Shown here in pieces: positions 41,835 through 42,984 of a DNA stretch of 42,984 nucleotides (position 1 is its first letter; every line of letters starts with the position of its first letter). Source of the DNA: Klebsormidium nitens (Eukaryota > Streptophyta > Klebsormidiophyceae > Klebsormidiales > Klebsormidiaceae); assembly GCA_000708835.1 (NCBI GenBank), contig DF237378.1, positions 38,184 through 81,167 of the forward strand. The letters are read 5' to 3'. Under the pieces are notes generated by a model. That model was not told the origin of the DNA. It saw only the letters and a program-made list of their open reading frames with translations, and did no database searches. The position numbers and the translations under genes were made by a program.

Positions 41835-42984
41835 ACGCGCAAGAGGCACAAAGTTGACGAATAAAATTTGGGAGAATCGGACATGGACGCCTAAGTTTCT
41901 CGGACGGCGGCCGGTAAAGTGCTCGGCTAACACCAAACCGCACGAAAACCCTCACAGGTCAGTGGCCGAGCTTAGCCGTACAAGGAACCCTTAATCGGAG
42001 ATCAGTCACAGGGAAGGGACGCGACCCTTAAACAAACCGTCACAAGTAGTGGCGTAACCCTAACATACCATCAAATCCCTACCTTTGGCATCGGATCACA
42101 GGTGGGAGGGCGCCATGCAAGAGCTTGGAGCGATGGAGCGCCTATTTTCTTGGTGGACGTTCAAGAGCCGTGTAAATAAGGTTAAGAGACTGGTTTATAT
42201 AACTTCTGTTACTTAACTAGCTGATTAACACGTGGCACCGATAGGCTTTTGAACTGTTGTAATGCATTAATGCATCGGTACATACTCTTAGGGTTCTGTG
42301 GCGCCATGAGGTACGTACCTCCGAATATGTGTACCTGTCAGAAAATGCATGTCAACACCATTTTATGTCGACCCTTAGTGAAACGCTATGTTGCGAACGT
42401 GATGATGTGCTCTCTGAATACTCCCGCCCCCTGCGGAAGTCCCACCAGGGTTGCACGCGTATAAGATTGCGACACGTGGCATGCAGACACTTGCTGCTGC
42501 AGAAACAGGTGTGCGCGCTAAGCCGCGGCGCGGTACAAGTTCGACTTGCAGAATGCGGAGTCTCCGTCCTTCAGGGTTTAGCACCGGGAGTCGTTGGTAA
42601 CTACGTGCGACTCCGGACTCAGAGCCGCACGATGTCACGCTGTAGAGGCTCGTTGCCGTGGCTCATCACAGCTGCGCGCGCGCGCGAGTTGTGAGCCGTT
42701 GATATTAGGGCTCGACCCGATCAGACGGCCCTGTAGGTTGCTGCTGTTTGTAGTCTACTGTGTGTAGACTCGAATGCTGAGTGACTGCGGCCAGCCCTGT
42801 AAGCTGGACCCCAAAGTTGCTGATGCAACTTTCTGTGTAACGGCACGACTGCGCACCGACTTCTGGCTGCGCGCCAAACTCGCGGCCGCGCATCGTCCGT
42901 TATTATACGCTATCGACTTATTTGATATATCGAATCACTACACGACACGTGTCTGGGTTACTGCTCCACCGCGTGACCGTCCGA

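Larger units (their letters stand above)
40068..42984. other. Intergenic region after the transporter
   Basis: The first 100-200 bases are the transporter 3' UTR. The rest has only short frames on both strands (for example near 41612-41955 and 42329-42694) of unconvincing composition. It holds the 40159 tandem, the 40551 hairpin, the 40822 repeats, a small hairpin at 41810-41834, one AACCCTAAC telomere-like unit near 42056 and an alternating CG tract at 42671-42687. Confidence 0.5.

Noticed and set aside
42050-42070. AACCCTAAC as evidence of a chromosome end
   Set aside because: Only a single unit is present; a telomere would show many tandem units.
1-42984. CRISPR arrays, prokaryotic operons, prophage or insertion sequences
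   Set aside because: The genes have spliceosomal introns. The tandem arrays are decayed copies of exon edges, not identical repeats with unique spacers, and no transposase or integrase was recognised.

Overview
The window is nuclear DNA from a eukaryote with many GT-AG introns and GC-richer coding exons. I infer the green lineage, most likely a streptophyte alga or bryophyte-grade plant. The best-preserved genes are an IN2-2-type aldo/keto reductase and a sulfur-response (SAC1/SLT-type) SLC13 transporter carrying internal RCK_C (TrkA-C) modules, a pairing typical of green algae and early land plants. The species assignment is inference; no rRNA, tRNA or organellar gene was recognised.

Layout. 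Positions 1-11728 are gene-poor, with only short open frames. Positions 11729-14135 (minus strand) hold the 3' part of an unrecognised gene whose last exon encodes a disordered, acidic, Gly-rich tail. Positions 14136-18118 have no convincing gene but contain two diverged copies of a sequence spaced about 0.96 kb apart. Positions 18119-19855 (minus strand) hold the 5' part of a disordered Pro/Ser/Asn-rich protein with SUMO-type motifs. Positions 19856-22675 are mostly empty, with a weak exon candidate near 21.2 kb. Positions 22676-27855 (plus strand) are a complete six-exon aldo/keto reductase. Positions 27856-29346 are intergenic and include a very GC-rich island. Positions 29347-40067 (plus strand) are a fifteen-exon SLC13/RCK_C transporter. 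Positions 40068-42984 are intergenic, with a near-perfect 26-bp hairpin and small repeats.

The most striking structure is not a gene. In three neighbouring genes on both strands, introns contain tandem arrays of decayed copies of the edge of an adjacent exon, splice site included. Unit lengths are about 120-230 bp. Some arrays copy the 3' splice site plus the exon head: transporter exons 6 and 13, reductase exon 5, and the last exon of the 11.7-kb gene. Others copy the exon tail plus the donor: reductase exon 5, transporter exons 3 and 5. The array before transporter exon 6 has an alternating A-B-A-B order, which shows at least two rounds of duplication. Two of its copies keep an AG acceptor and an open frame, so they could act as truncating exons. 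In the array before exon 13, the copy joined to the rest of the gene carries an apparent one-base frameshift, while an upstream copy keeps the frame.

Functionally, the transporter is expected to move sulfate or a related anion with sodium across a membrane, and the reductase to reduce carbonyls with NADPH. Nothing in the sequence links the two beyond adjacency and shared orientation.
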